Source: UBA10649 sp965227045
Lineage (GTDB): Bacteria; Actinomycetota; Actinomycetes; S36-B12
DNA: 64,000 nucleotides
Reading direction: 5' to 3'
NCBI GenBank assembly: GCA_965227045.1
Contig: OZ245718.1
Location: 1,178,001-1,242,000 of the forward strand
The notes beneath the pieces were generated by a model. The model was not told the DNA's origin, ran no database searches, and saw only the letters and a program-made list of their open reading frames with translations. The position numbers and the translations under genes were made by a program. Shown one piece after another: positions 17,909 to 26,445 of the stretch (its first letter is position 1; every line of letters begins with the position of its first letter).

Positions 17909-18871
17909 GTGCCGCTGCCGCTGAAGAAGTGCGGCGAATGCCGAAGGCCAGTTCCCGGGGGGGAAGACCGAGTGTTGACAGATGCGGATCTCCGGAAAAG
18001 GCAGCTCCGAAAGCTAAAGCAAGCGCCAGCGTGCCCTGAGTGTGGCCGTCGGGAGAGCTCTGCGGACTTGTTGGACTCGAAGCAATACTGGGACGCGCTG
18101 AGCACCGGAGCGCGCACCCTCGCGATCGCCGAGGGGCCCGAGACTCTGATCGTCAGTACCGCCGATCGTAGGACCGGCAGAAGTGTCTTCGTCAAGGGCA
18201 GCGTCAACACTTCATCCCTTGAGAAGGCTGTAGCGCTCGCTGGGATTTCGGCATCGGCCGGGACGATCATCGACGTGGGTGCGGGTTATGGTGCCCGCTC
18301 GATCTCCGCTGTTGGCCGGGGGGTGTTTTCTCGTGCGCTCGCCATCGAGCCCAGCCCCACGATGTTCCGACTTCTTCGAGCGAATGTCGCGTTGAACGAC
18401 GCCGACGACAAAGTGACGTGCCTCAACGTCGCACTCGCGCCCACTGCAGAAACTGAGATCGCGATCTCGACATCGTTCAAGAATCCTGCCGATGCCAAGA
18501 CTGTCCCTCCCGAAAGCGCATCAGCGGTGTTGCCTACCGTCATGACGCTCGACGATGTAGCGCCAGGCATATCGGGAGAGTCGGACTTGATCGTTCTCGA
18601 CGTGGCGGGTTACGAAGGCTCAGTCCTGGCCGGAGCGAGTTCAGCGATCGCCGCGGGAACACCGGTCCTCTTCAGATTCAGCCCATTGCTGACCTCCCGC
18701 TACGACTGCTTCGCCGGAATTCAGTCACTGCTCGCGGCCCACGGCGGATGGTACGACTTGGGAACTGCTGAACCCGAACGGCAGAGCGGCGGCTACCTGA
18801 GCGACATGTATCGAACGACCGTTGATGCTCAGGCGACAGCAAGCCTTGAGATTCTTGTGTCGGCGGCCTAA
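17909..18871 (+). CDS. FkbM-family methyltransferase with N-terminal zinc ribbon
   Basis: 320 residues if GTG 17909 is the start. Two C-x-x-C pairs, KKCGEC and PACPEC about 30 residues apart, would form a zinc ribbon. FkbM methyltransferase features follow: IIDVGAGYGARS (SAM motif I), AIEPSPTMFRLLRAN, VALAP and VLDVAGYEGSVLAG. A strong GGGGGGGAAG site favours GTG 17972 instead, which would drop the first C-x-x-C pair. The methyl acceptor is probably a sugar hydroxyl, as for other FkbM proteins in glycan clusters. It diverges from the SGNH-GSCFA pair and converges with the sulfotransferase-like gene. Confidence 0.78.
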   Translation: MPLPLKKCGECRRPVPGGEDRVLTDADLRKRQLRKLKQAPACPECGRRESSADLLDSKQYWDALSTGARTLAIAEGPETLIVSTADRRTGRSVFVKGSVNTSSLEKAVALAGISASAGTIIDVGAGYGARSISAVGRGVFSRALAIEPSPTMFRLLRANVALNDADDKVTCLNVALAPTAETEIAISTSFKNPADAKTVPPESASAVLPTVMTLDDVAPGISGESDLIVLDVAGYEGSVLAGASSAIAAGTPVLFRFSPLLTSRYDCFAGIQSLLAAHGGWYDLGTAEPERQSGGYLSDMYRTTVDAQATASLEILVSAA

Positions 18872-18908
18872 CCGCCAACAAAGCGTCGGTGTAGTTCGGA
18901 ACATCTTC

Positions 18909-19904
18909 CTATCCAGGGAGCAGGATCGAAGCTACGTCCTCGTTGCCGGGCTGCTCGCACCATCGACGAAGGTGCGTCAACGCGGGTGACAGACCATCGC
19001 GGACGGCGGCATTGAACTGCTCCGCAGCCTCACTCGCAGTGTCGCTATCGACCGAGACAGCGCGGCGAGCGATCTTGAATGCAGTGCGGATCGCCGCCTC
19101 CGCCTGCCGGTCTTCACCCGCCGCTGCGGCCAACTGTTCCTCAAACTGCGTGATCAAGTACTCGAGTAGCTCGGAACGAAACTCATCATCGATCCGTACG
19201 ACGATCGGCTTGCGGTGGTGCTCCCCGCCGTCGAGCAGCCCCCGGATTAGCTTCTTGATCTTCATGGCGTTCCTGCCGTTGAGCACGTCAGGGTCGCTTG
19301 CCATGGCTAGAGCTATGGCCTGATCAAGGCGGATGAATACGCCAAACTGCTCCGCAGCCGGCGATTTATTGAGTGCGACGGCACCCTTACGGAGCCACTC
19401 GGCAGGTACGTCGATGCGTGCCGCCGCCCAGAATGCCGGCAGTAGGCGATCCTCTGCTCCTAGTGGGATGATGCTCACTGGAACGCTAAGTCCGCGCCAA
19501 ATTTCGAGCCATTCCCAAACCGGCTCGGGTTCCCGGATCGGACTACCGCGAAGAGTACGAACGCGTTGCATCGCCATGCTGAGTACCCAAGGCTCATAAG
19601 CACGTACGACAAGCACCACTTCAACGTCATGGCCAGCATCCTTGAGATCTGCAATCAGGCGGTTCACTCGAACTCTGGGCCATCCAGCGAGAGCCTCCTG
19701 TGACACCAACCCATGTTTCAAGCCAGCGGTGGCCAGTTCGCTTACTCCGTCGAGAACTTGCTGAGCGCGGGCGGCGCCACTCCGCTCCGTAGTCTGCACG
19801 TACCCGACACCGAGCCCGCGAAGCCGTGATTCAAACTTGCGCGTGAACGCTTGGATCGTTGTCGAGCCTGCCTTTGGCAGGCCTGGGTGGATGACTACGT
19901 GCAT
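18909..19904 (-). CDS. Sulfotransferase-like P-loop protein (copy 1)
   Basis: 331 residues from ATG 19904, preceded by GGGGG; an in-frame extension to 19973 is less likely. The N-terminus HPGLPKAGSTTIQAF resembles the 5'-phosphosulfate loop of PAPS-dependent sulfotransferases, and VEVVLVVRAYEPWVLSM would carry the 3'-phosphate-binding region. The remainder is helical. It is a clear paralogue of the 32332-33360 product: same loop, same HHRKP/HHRNP block and the same closing pattern. It may sulfate the island polysaccharide. The family assignment is tentative because motif 2 is weak. Confidence 0.7.
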   Translation of the reverse strand: MHVVIHPGLPKAGSTTIQAFTRKFESRLRGLGVGYVQTTERSGAARAQQVLDGVSELATAGLKHGLVSQEALAGWPRVRVNRLIADLKDAGHDVEVVLVVRAYEPWVLSMAMQRVRTLRGSPIREPEPVWEWLEIWRGLSVPVSIIPLGAEDRLLPAFWAAARIDVPAEWLRKGAVALNKSPAAEQFGVFIRLDQAIALAMASDPDVLNGRNAMKIKKLIRGLLDGGEHHRKPIVVRIDDEFRSELLEYLITQFEEQLAAAAGEDRQAEAAIRTAFKIARRAVSVDSDTASEAAEQFNAAVRDGLSPALTHLRRWCEQPGNEDVASILLPG

Positions 19905-20032
19905 CCCGTCCCCCATATTTCGCTCATCGACGGCCTCCAACGGTTCGTCGTGATGCGAAACCCTATCTCTCACTAGGGACTGGTCGACGTCACAGCACTA
20001 CGGTCATTGGAACGCCACCGAGGAGTGACAAG

Positions 20033-20824
20033 TCAGCGACGAAAGTGCGACAAATGCGCGTTCTTCGCCTTCCACGCGATATTGCGCAGGGTCGTCGCAA
20101 GCAGACCCGAACCCGCATCACGCGCGAGCAATTTCCGGTTGCGAATGATGGAGTCGACAACTGAGCGGGGAAGGGGTCGAGAACTCAGCCGATCCCCGTG
20201 GACGCGATGAGAACCAACCACGTCACTGAATCCGCGCATCTGGATTCCCGCAAGGGCGAGTCTGAGATACAAGTCGTAGTCGATGAATCGACTAAGCGAC
20301 TCGTCATAACCCCCGACCGACGCAAGCGCATCCCGCCGAACCATGACGGTGCTGTGGATGAACGGGTTGCGGACGAGCAGGGCGCGAACCACGTCCCCCG
20401 CTTGACGATCCTCCACGGCCCGCGAACCCGTTTCGCGCCCGCCGAGATCGATGATGCGCGCCGAGTTCGCGACCAGCCCGACGCCCGGGCTAGCGGCTGC
20501 CTCCGCCAACTGCCGTGACGCTCGCGCGGTGTCGGCGAGGTCATCGGCATCGAGAACGGACACGAACTCGCCATCGGCAGCGCGCGCGCCAGCATTGCGC
20601 GCCGCCGCGGGACCTTCGCGCACTGCTCTAGAGACGATGCGAAGCCTGCCGTCCGCGGGGAAGTCAGCGGACGAGAGATCTGCTGGTCCATCCAGGACCA
20701 GGATCACCTCCACCGCAGGGTGTTCTTGAGCAAGAGCGCTGGCCACGGCCGGGCCGATGAAGTCGTCGCGTCTCCATGCCGGGATGACGAAACTCACCGT
20801 CTCCGCGGGCCCGGGATGATCCAC
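20033..20824 (-). CDS. Family 2 glycosyltransferase
   Basis: 263 residues with a GT-A fold. VSFVIPAWRRDDFIGPAVASAL opens the nucleotide-binding half, EGPAAARNAGARAADGEFVSVLDADD gives the acceptor-side loop and the DxD metal motif, and GGYDESLSRFIDYDLYLRL matches the ED-type catalytic region. It transfers a sugar from a nucleotide donor, probably on the cytoplasmic face, to the island's glycan. The GTG start at 20824 has TAGTCT 6 nt upstream and no ribosome site, consistent with leaderless expression. A 128-bp gap to the sulfotransferase-like gene holds nothing I recognise. Confidence 0.9.
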   Translation of the reverse strand: MDHPGPAETVSFVIPAWRRDDFIGPAVASALAQEHPAVEVILVLDGPADLSSADFPADGRLRIVSRAVREGPAAARNAGARAADGEFVSVLDADDLADTARASRQLAEAAASPGVGLVANSARIIDLGGRETGSRAVEDRQAGDVVRALLVRNPFIHSTVMVRRDALASVGGYDESLSRFIDYDLYLRLALAGIQMRGFSDVVGSHRVHGDRLSSRPLPRSVVDSIIRNRKLLARDAGSGLLATTLRNIAWKAKNAHLSHFRR

Positions 20825-20830
20825 GGAGCC

Positions 20831-20836
20831 AGACTA
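20831..20836 (-). promoter_or_regulatory. Leaderless -10 box (TAGTCT) for the GT2 gene
   Basis: TAGTCT reads on the minus strand 6 nt before the GTG at 20824. The 20825-20963 gap also serves the divergent operon starting at 20964. Confidence 0.5.
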
Positions 20837-20891
20837 GGTCTCTTCCCACGCGTCCGGTGCGTGGGCGACATCGTCCGTTCATCGGTCAATA

Positions 20892-20919
20892 TTCCGACGT
20901 AGCATTCGCGGGCTATAGT
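20892..20919 (+). promoter_or_regulatory. Candidate promoter of the ulosonate operon
   Basis: TTCCGA (20892-20897), a 16-bp spacer and TATAGT (20914-20919) lie ahead of the ATG at 20964, which has AGGAG seven bases upstream. The -10 is good and the -35 weak. Confidence 0.45.
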
Positions 20920-20963
20920 GGCGCCGTCCCGAGGGCGTGCCGGACCGATCAGGAGACCGAAAG

Positions 20964-21434
20964 ATGACCGATTCAGCTACCGAGGAAACTCCTACGACTT
21001 CGGCGGAAACCCCGGGCAAAGCCCCCCGTCCCGACGTCGAGGGGCAGGCAGCAGCTCTGTACCTGCGGGGAGCCTCCGGGGAAGAGATTGCGGCAGCCGT
21101 TGGCATGAAGTCGCGCGCCGGCACCCGTGCCGCCGAACGCGGCATGGCTCGCGCGCTCCAGGCCCCTCCTGAGGCCAGCCGCGCGCTGGACGTCTCTCGC
21201 GCGAACGCGGCGATCGCAGCGTTGTGGCCGAGAGTCGAAGCTGGCCAGCCTGAGGCCGCGTCTGCACTCGCAGCCCTGCTCACAGTTCGTGCCCAGCTCC
21301 TCGGTCTCACCGGCGGGCCCGCCCAGGAGGATGCGTCGGCAGCCGAGGGAGCAGTCGCCGAGCCCGCCCCCAAGAGCGGCGGGCGCTCGCGTGGCAAGTC
21401 CAGCGACTCAGACCAACTGTCGCTGGACGCGTAG
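20964..21434 (+). CDS. Small HTH protein at head of the ulosonate operon, terminase-small-subunit-like
   Basis: 156 residues. Acidic, Thr/Ala/Pro-rich ends flank a helical core. YLRGASGEEIAAAVGMKSRAGTRAAERGM (residues ~32-60) reads as a helix-turn-helix of the resolvase/sigma-4/phage type, and the later LLTVRAQLLGLTG resembles the linker found in phage small-terminase or HTH proteins. AGGAG before the ATG at 20964 fixes the start; upstream in-frame codons are less likely. It lies 2 nt before neuB, so it is cotranscribed with the biosynthetic genes. It may be a regulator; no homologue is recognised with certainty. Confidence 0.68.
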   Translation: MTDSATEETPTTSAETPGKAPRPDVEGQAAALYLRGASGEEIAAAVGMKSRAGTRAAERGMARALQAPPEASRALDVSRANAAIAALWPRVEAGQPEAASALAALLTVRAQLLGLTGGPAQEDASAAEGAVAEPAPKSGGRSRGKSSDSDQLSLDA

Positions 21435-21436
21435 TC

Positions 21437-22489
21437 ATGGGATTCATCGCAGACGTAAAAGCCGACCCCGGCTCCTTCCACGTCATTGCCGAGATCGGTC
21501 ACAACCACCAGGGCGATGTCGAGAAGTGCATGCAGCTCTTCGATGCCGCGAAGCGTGCCGGCGCGAGCTCGGTGAAGCTGCAGAAGCGCGACAATCGCGC
21601 GCTCTACACACCTGACGCGTACCACGCGGTTTACAACAGCCTCAATGCCTACGGCGCCACCTACGGCGAGCACCGCGAGGCACTCGAGTTCGGCAAGACC
21701 GAGTACGTGGCGCTGCGCCAGTACGCCGAGGAGATCGGCATCACGTTCTGGTCCACCGCCTTCGACCTGGCCAGCGTCGACTTCCTCGTCGACGTGGGCA
21801 TCGCGGCGATCAAGATCGCCTCAGGCGACCTGCGCAGCCACTTCCTGCTCGAGTACGCGTCGTCCACTGGGCTGCCGATCGTATTCAGCACCGGCGGCGG
21901 CACCATGAAGCAGATCGAGTCCGCCCACGCGATCGTCTCGGCGAACACCTCCGAGTTCAGCATCCTGCAGTGCACGGCCGCCTATCCGGCGCCGTACGAC
22001 ACCCTCAACCTCAACGTGATCACCGCGATCGCCGACCGGTTCCCCAATGCAGTTCCCGGCTATTCCGGGCACGAGAACGGCATCGCGATGTCCGTCGCCG
22101 CCTATGTCCTCGGCGCCCGCGTGATCGAGAAGCACTTCACGCTCGACCGCACGTGGAAGGGCACCGACCACGCCTTCAGCCTCGAACCCGAGGGCATGCG
22201 CAAGCTGATCCGCGACCTGTCGCGCACCCGCGAGGCGTTCGGCTCGTCGGAGAAGGCGCAGCTCGACGTGGAGGCGGCCGCACTCGTGAAGATGGGCAAG
22301 AAGGCCATCGCGAAGCGCGACCTGTCCGCAGGAACCATCCTTGAGGCGGCAGACATCGAGTTCCGCTCCCCCGGCGACGGCATCGGTCCGGACGAGGTCG
22401 AACTCATTGTGGGCCGCACGCTGCGCAATGCTCTGCCCCAGTACGGGGCGTTCCACCTTGAGCAGTTCGAGGGCGGAACGACCTTCTGA
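21437..22489 (+). CDS. NeuB-family synthase (N-acetylneuraminate/ulosonate synthase) with SAF domain
   Basis: 350 residues. NeuB enzymes condense an aldose such as ManNAc or a relative with phosphoenolpyruvate to give a nonulosonic acid. Characteristic blocks are AEIGHNHQGD (~residue 18), VKLQKRD, FWSTAFDLASVDFL, IKIASGD, STGGGTM, LQCTAAYPAP, GYSGHENGI, VIEKHFTLDR and KGTDHAFSLEP. A C-terminal SAF (antifreeze-like) domain starts near residue 285 (KAIAKRDLSAGTILEAADI). It is therefore complete. The HNH variant of the first block and the Lys-Gly-Thr before DH differ from E. coli/Neisseria NeuB, so the substrate need not be ManNAc. It is 2 nt from the upstream gene and abuts the SDR gene. Confidence 0.92.
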   Translation: MGFIADVKADPGSFHVIAEIGHNHQGDVEKCMQLFDAAKRAGASSVKLQKRDNRALYTPDAYHAVYNSLNAYGATYGEHREALEFGKTEYVALRQYAEEIGITFWSTAFDLASVDFLVDVGIAAIKIASGDLRSHFLLEYASSTGLPIVFSTGGGTMKQIESAHAIVSANTSEFSILQCTAAYPAPYDTLNLNVITAIADRFPNAVPGYSGHENGIAMSVAAYVLGARVIEKHFTLDRTWKGTDHAFSLEPEGMRKLIRDLSRTREAFGSSEKAQLDVEAAALVKMGKKAIAKRDLSAGTILEAADIEFRSPGDGIGPDEVELIVGRTLRNALPQYGAFHLEQFEGGTTF

Positions 22490-23281
22490 ATGTTCAGCCT
22501 CGATGACCGGGTCGCGGTAGTAGTTGGCGCAGACGGACGACTAGGCCCGGTGTGGGTCCAGAGCCTCGCTGACTCGGGTGCTCGCGTCTACGCGTTGTGT
22601 GAGCCGGGTCGCGACATCAGCCCCCGCCTGGCCGAGATAGTCGATGCCCGCGATGTCGTCGTCGGTGAGTGCGATGTCACCAGCACTGAATCCGTGTCTG
22701 CCGCCCTCGCGTGGGTCCAGTCCAGTGCCTCGCGCGTCGACGTCCTCGTCGTCAACGCCGGAGTCGATACGCCACCAGGGAAGACCTCCACCTACGCGGC
22801 AGGTGAGTTCCCCGTCGACCTCATGCGCAGGGTGATCGAGGTCAACGTCATCGGGGCGTTCAACGTGATGCAGGCCTTCGGCTCTGCCATGGCTGCGCAA
22901 GGCTCGGGATCGATCGTCGCCATCGGATCGATGTATGGCACATCCGCGCCGAACGCGTCGCTGTATGACCACATCGACACTGATCCCCCGTTCCTCAAGC
23001 CGCCGCCTTACGGCGCGTCGAAGGCCGCTCTCAGCAATCTCGTCCGTTGGCTCGCTGTGCACTGGGCGCCCGTCGGGGTTCGCGTGAACACACTCAGCCC
23101 CGGCGGGATTGCCGGAGGCCAGGACCCGGAGTTCGTCCGCAAGTTCTCGGCGACTGTTCCCATGGCTCGCCTCGGCGAACTCGATGAGCTCGGCGGACCA
23201 CTGGTCTTCCTCGCGTCGGACGCGTCGACCTACATCACTGGTGTCGACCTCCTGGTCGACGGCGGAAGGCATGCGTGGTGA
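22490..23281 (+). CDS. SDR-family oxidoreductase of the ulosonate operon
   Basis: 263 residues with a Rossmann fold. The dinucleotide loop reads VVVGADGRLGPVWV, a variant of T-G-x3-G-x-G. VLVVNAGVDTP is the N-A-G block, AIGSMYG supplies the catalytic Ser, and PPYGASKAAL the Tyr-x3-Lys. SPGGI and the YITGVDLLVDGG end are typical of gluconate-5-dehydrogenase-like classical SDRs. It starts one base after the neuB stop and overlaps the aldehyde dehydrogenase gene by 7 bp. It probably oxidises or reduces a hydroxyl/keto group of the sugar made in this operon, acting before or after NeuB. Confidence 0.9.
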   Translation: MFSLDDRVAVVVGADGRLGPVWVQSLADSGARVYALCEPGRDISPRLAEIVDARDVVVGECDVTSTESVSAALAWVQSSASRVDVLVVNAGVDTPPGKTSTYAAGEFPVDLMRRVIEVNVIGAFNVMQAFGSAMAAQGSGSIVAIGSMYGTSAPNASLYDHIDTDPPFLKPPPYGASKAALSNLVRWLAVHWAPVGVRVNTLSPGGIAGGQDPEFVRKFSATVPMARLGELDELGGPLVFLASDASTYITGVDLLVDGGRHAW

Positions 23282-24729
23282 CCGAACTGCAGGCACCGAA
23301 CATCATCGACGGGGTCGAGTCGATGGATGCATCAGGTGGGACCGCAGACAGGCTTTCGCCCGTGTCGAACGCCATCGTTGGCGAGCGCACCGAGTCGGGT
23401 GCCCACGAGATCGCGCGCGCCATAGAGATCGCGCGCGCGGGCCATGCCGAATGGGCCTCGACGACGCCAGTGCACCGTGGTGATCTCATTCGCGCCATAA
23501 CGCGCTCCCTTGAGGACAACATCGACCTTCTCGCGGATCTCGTGCAGCGGGAGACGGGCAAGGGCGCGGCGCTCGCGGCTGGCGAGGTCCGCGGTGCCAT
23601 CGAGCTGGGCTACTTCATGGCGTCCGAGGGCCGTCGCTTTTACGGGCGAACCACGACTAGTGCGGTTCCGGGCAAGCAGGTTTCCACATGGCGCGCGCCC
23701 ATCGGCGTCGGCGCGCTTCTGGCGGCAAGCAACACGCCCATCCCGAACTACGCATGGAAGGTGTTCCCTGCTCTGCTCTGCGGGAACTCGGTGATCTTGA
23801 AGCCGAGCGAGCACACGCCGTTCTCTGGGGCGGCGTTCGCGCGCATCTGTCTGGATGCCGGCGTGCCCGCGAGCGCGCTGCAGCTTCTCCAGGGCAGCGG
23901 TCCGGGAACAGGTGCGCAGCTCACCGAGTCCGCCGTCGACCTGGTGTCCTTCACCGGCAGCGCCGTCGTCGGCCGTGGCATCCTCGCGAGCACCGGACCT
24001 CGACTCGTCCGCACGGCCCTTGAGCTTGGCGGTAAGAACGCGATGATCGTCTGCGACGACGCCGACCTGCCGCGCGCCGTCGATGCAGCAGTTGCCTCGG
24101 CGTTCAGCAATGCCGGCCAGCGCTGCGCGGCGGCAAGCCGACTGATCATCATGGATGCCGTCTATGACCGCTTCGTCGATCTGCTTCTCGACAAGGTTCG
24201 CGAGCTGTCGTTGTTCGGCCAGCCGGACTCTGTCGGACCGGTCATCTCTCAGGCATCGGTCACACGAATCGTCACGGCTATCGATGCCGCCGCCACGCGC
24301 GGCGCACAGGTGCTCATCGGCGGCCGACGGTCTCCTGATCCCGCGTTGTCGTCCGGCAACTTCATCGAGCCGACCGTCATCGCCGGCGTCGATGCCGATG
24401 ACCCCGTGTCGTGCGACGAATTGTTTGGTCCCGTGATCAACGCGTATCGCGTGCCAGACTTCGCCGCTGCCACCACGATGGCTGCTCACGGGCAGTACGG
24501 ACTTACCGGAGCGATCTGGACGGACTCCGTCGATCGTGCGCAGTACTTCACCACGACAGCTCGTGTTGGCATGGCCGTTGTGAACGGGCCGACCTTCGGG
24601 AGCGAGCCGCATATGCCTTTCGGCGGCTTCGCCTCCTCGGGCAACGGCACGAAGGAGTGCGGCACGGAGGTGCTCGACTTCTACACCGAGCTTCGCACCG
24701 TCGCCGTGCTCTCCCGGCCCCCCGCATGA
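23275..24729 (+). CDS. Aldehyde dehydrogenase family protein
   Basis: 484 residues, full length for the NAD(P)-dependent ALDH superfamily. PNYAWKVFPALLCGNSVILKPSE binds the cofactor, FTGSAVVGRGI is the glycine turn, LELGGKN carries the general-base Glu and NAGQRCAA the catalytic Cys. GPTFGSEPHMPFGGFASSGNG is the family's C-terminal block. It would oxidise a sugar aldehyde, or a C2-C3 aldehyde, to an acid. The gene starts with tandem GTG codons inside the end of the SDR gene and its stop overlaps neuA (ATGA). ALDH is not part of the standard sialic, legionaminic or pseudaminic routes, which makes the product unusual. Confidence 0.93.
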   Translation: MVTELQAPNIIDGVESMDASGGTADRLSPVSNAIVGERTESGAHEIARAIEIARAGHAEWASTTPVHRGDLIRAITRSLEDNIDLLADLVQRETGKGAALAAGEVRGAIELGYFMASEGRRFYGRTTTSAVPGKQVSTWRAPIGVGALLAASNTPIPNYAWKVFPALLCGNSVILKPSEHTPFSGAAFARICLDAGVPASALQLLQGSGPGTGAQLTESAVDLVSFTGSAVVGRGILASTGPRLVRTALELGGKNAMIVCDDADLPRAVDAAVASAFSNAGQRCAAASRLIIMDAVYDRFVDLLLDKVRELSLFGQPDSVGPVISQASVTRIVTAIDAAATRGAQVLIGGRRSPDPALSSGNFIEPTVIAGVDADDPVSCDELFGPVINAYRVPDFAAATTMAAHGQYGLTGAIWTDSVDRAQYFTTTARVGMAVVNGPTFGSEPHMPFGGFASSGNGTKECGTEVLDFYTELRTVAVLSRPPA

Positions 24730-25478
24730 GTGCTGTCGCGCTGATCCCCGCGCGGTCAGGCAGCACCCGAGTGCCGGGAAAGAACATCCGCGAACTACAT
24801 GGTCACCCGCTGATCGCCTACACAATCGCGAGCGCCATCGACTCGGGCGTCTTCGACCGCATCGTCGTCAGCACCGACAGTTCGGAGATCGCCGAGATCG
24901 CGCGGCACTACGGCGCTGAGGCCCCGTTCCTGCGTCCCGAAGTGATGTCAACGTCGACTTCCACGGACATCGAATGGATGGTTCACGCCCTCGATGAACT
25001 CCAGGCGAATGGCTACGACCCGGAAGTTGCTTCGCTCCTGCGGCCGACGAGCCCCCTTCGCCAGCCGACGTCGATCGCCAAGGCCATGGCCCTCTTCTTG
25101 TCGTCAGAAGGCTACGACTCCCTTCGCGCCGTGAGCAGGTGCGCGCAGCACCCCGCGAAGATGTGGACTCTCTCATCATCCGGGGACGGACTCGTCCCCC
25201 TGCTCGACCTCCCGGCGGACGATGTCCCCGCCCACAGCCGTCCGTACGAGACGCTGCCCACTGTCTACATACAGGATGCGAGCCTGGAGATCATGTGGGC
25301 CACCACCATCCGTGAGGGATCAATCGCGGGTTCGCGGATTCTCGCGTGGCTTACGCCCTACCCCGAGGGACTTGACGTCAACTACCCGTCAGACTGGACC
25401 GTGCTCGAAGATGTCCTTCGAGAGACGCCGAGCGCGCTGCCCATCGTGGACCGCGCGCCGTTTGGGTCGTCGCATTGA
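24726..25478 (+). CDS. Acylneuraminate cytidylyltransferase family protein (NeuA-like)
   Basis: 250 residues from ATG 24726, coupled by ATGA to the ALDH gene. ALIPARSGSTRVPGKNIRELHGHPLI is the CTP-binding signature of CMP-nonulosonate synthetases. IVVSTDSSEIAEIARHYGA, FLRPE and LLRPTSPLRQ follow. It activates an ulosonic acid as its CMP derivative for transfer to a glycan. Pairing with NeuB in one operon supports an ulosonic acid product. Upstream in-frame codons back to 24411 belong to the ALDH region in another frame and are rejected. Confidence 0.92.
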   Translation: MSAVALIPARSGSTRVPGKNIRELHGHPLIAYTIASAIDSGVFDRIVVSTDSSEIAEIARHYGAEAPFLRPEVMSTSTSTDIEWMVHALDELQANGYDPEVASLLRPTSPLRQPTSIAKAMALFLSSEGYDSLRAVSRCAQHPAKMWTLSSSGDGLVPLLDLPADDVPAHSRPYETLPTVYIQDASLEIMWATTIREGSIAGSRILAWLTPYPEGLDVNYPSDWTVLEDVLRETPSALPIVDRAPFGSSH

Positions 25479-25567
25479 CCCCCTTCTCCTCCGCTCTTCG
25501 ACGGTTCGCGCTGCTACGCTCCGGGACCGGGCCAGGAGTGATCGGCAACTGACGAAGGGCGGGCATC

Positions 25568-26437
25568 ATGCGCGTTCTTGTAGTCGGCAAATGTCACTCC
25601 CGCGGCATCGCGGCCTCCTGGCAGGCAGTGCGACCTGCGGATGACGTGTCGTCAGTTACCTGGGTTCAACTTCGCAAGGGTTACAGCGTTGCACGCTTGC
25701 TGTCGGACGTGTCGGAGGCCGATCACGTCTTCCTCGAGGCAAACGCGGCAGGAGTGCGTGACCTGTCAGCACGTGAGCTCGGCCTATCCGTGAGCGACAA
25801 GTCTGTGCCCTTGCTCGCTGCCGCCCTGGAGTCGGCGACGCTGTATCCCGTAATGCATTTCGGCGGCTTCCATCCCGACTTCCTGCGGATCGACAAGATC
25901 GGGTGCTCGCACATTGTTGTGGCCGCGCACGCGCTCGGACTTTCCGAAGCCCGTGCGGCCGAGTTGTTCAACAGCTACATCTATGGAGTTCTTGGTTACT
26001 TTGACGAGTACGGCAAGGCAATGCGCTTTGCGTTGCAGGTCGGACAGGCGTCGGGCTTTGATCTGTCGAGCATTCTGAAGCCCGTTGACGGACAGCCCTT
26101 CATGCATATCCCAACTCAGCCGACTATCGGCTTCTGGATGCGATTTGCGGGGCTCCTCTGCGAACGCGCGGGGGTTCCCTACGGCGCCGAAGCAGTACCG
26201 CCGCTCGATGAGCCCGGTCAGGAACTCGTCTGGCCGGTCTATCCGGAGCTCGCGGAGAAGATCGGCGTAGACGGAAGTATGGACTTCAAGGTGTCAAAGC
26301 GGCAGGGCTTCATCTCATTCGAGGAGATGATTTCGACCTGTTATCAACTCTTGGCAGAGACGGACGTGACCGAGCTGCGGGGGCGAAGTCACACTCGCAA
26401 GATCATCGCCAAGTTGCGCGACGAATTGGATGAGTAG
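25568..26437 (+). CDS. WcbI-like polysaccharide biosynthesis acyltransferase
   Basis: 289 residues. The N-terminus VLVVGKCHSRGIAASW has the Cys-His/Ser turn expected of the WcbI family (CoA-binding capsule proteins), and MHFGGFHPDFLRI matches the family's F-x-G-Y/F-H-P-D block. The C-terminal half is helical. WcbI proteins are proposed acetyltransferases of capsule units. The 89-bp gap after neuA contains a TACGCT box but the strand and order suggest read-through. It is followed 8 bp later by a GSCFA gene, another glycan-decoration family. Confidence 0.7.
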   Translation: MRVLVVGKCHSRGIAASWQAVRPADDVSSVTWVQLRKGYSVARLLSDVSEADHVFLEANAAGVRDLSARELGLSVSDKSVPLLAAALESATLYPVMHFGGFHPDFLRIDKIGCSHIVVAAHALGLSEARAAELFNSYIYGVLGYFDEYGKAMRFALQVGQASGFDLSSILKPVDGQPFMHIPTQPTIGFWMRFAGLLCERAGVPYGAEAVPPLDEPGQELVWPVYPELAEKIGVDGSMDFKVSKRQGFISFEEMISTCYQLLAETDVTELRGRSHTRKIIAKLRDELDE

Positions 26438-26445
26438 AAAGCACT

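Noticed and set aside
24411..24725. Upstream extension of the neuA frame
   Set aside because: It lies in the ALDH gene out of frame; the NeuA signature begins at ATG 24726.
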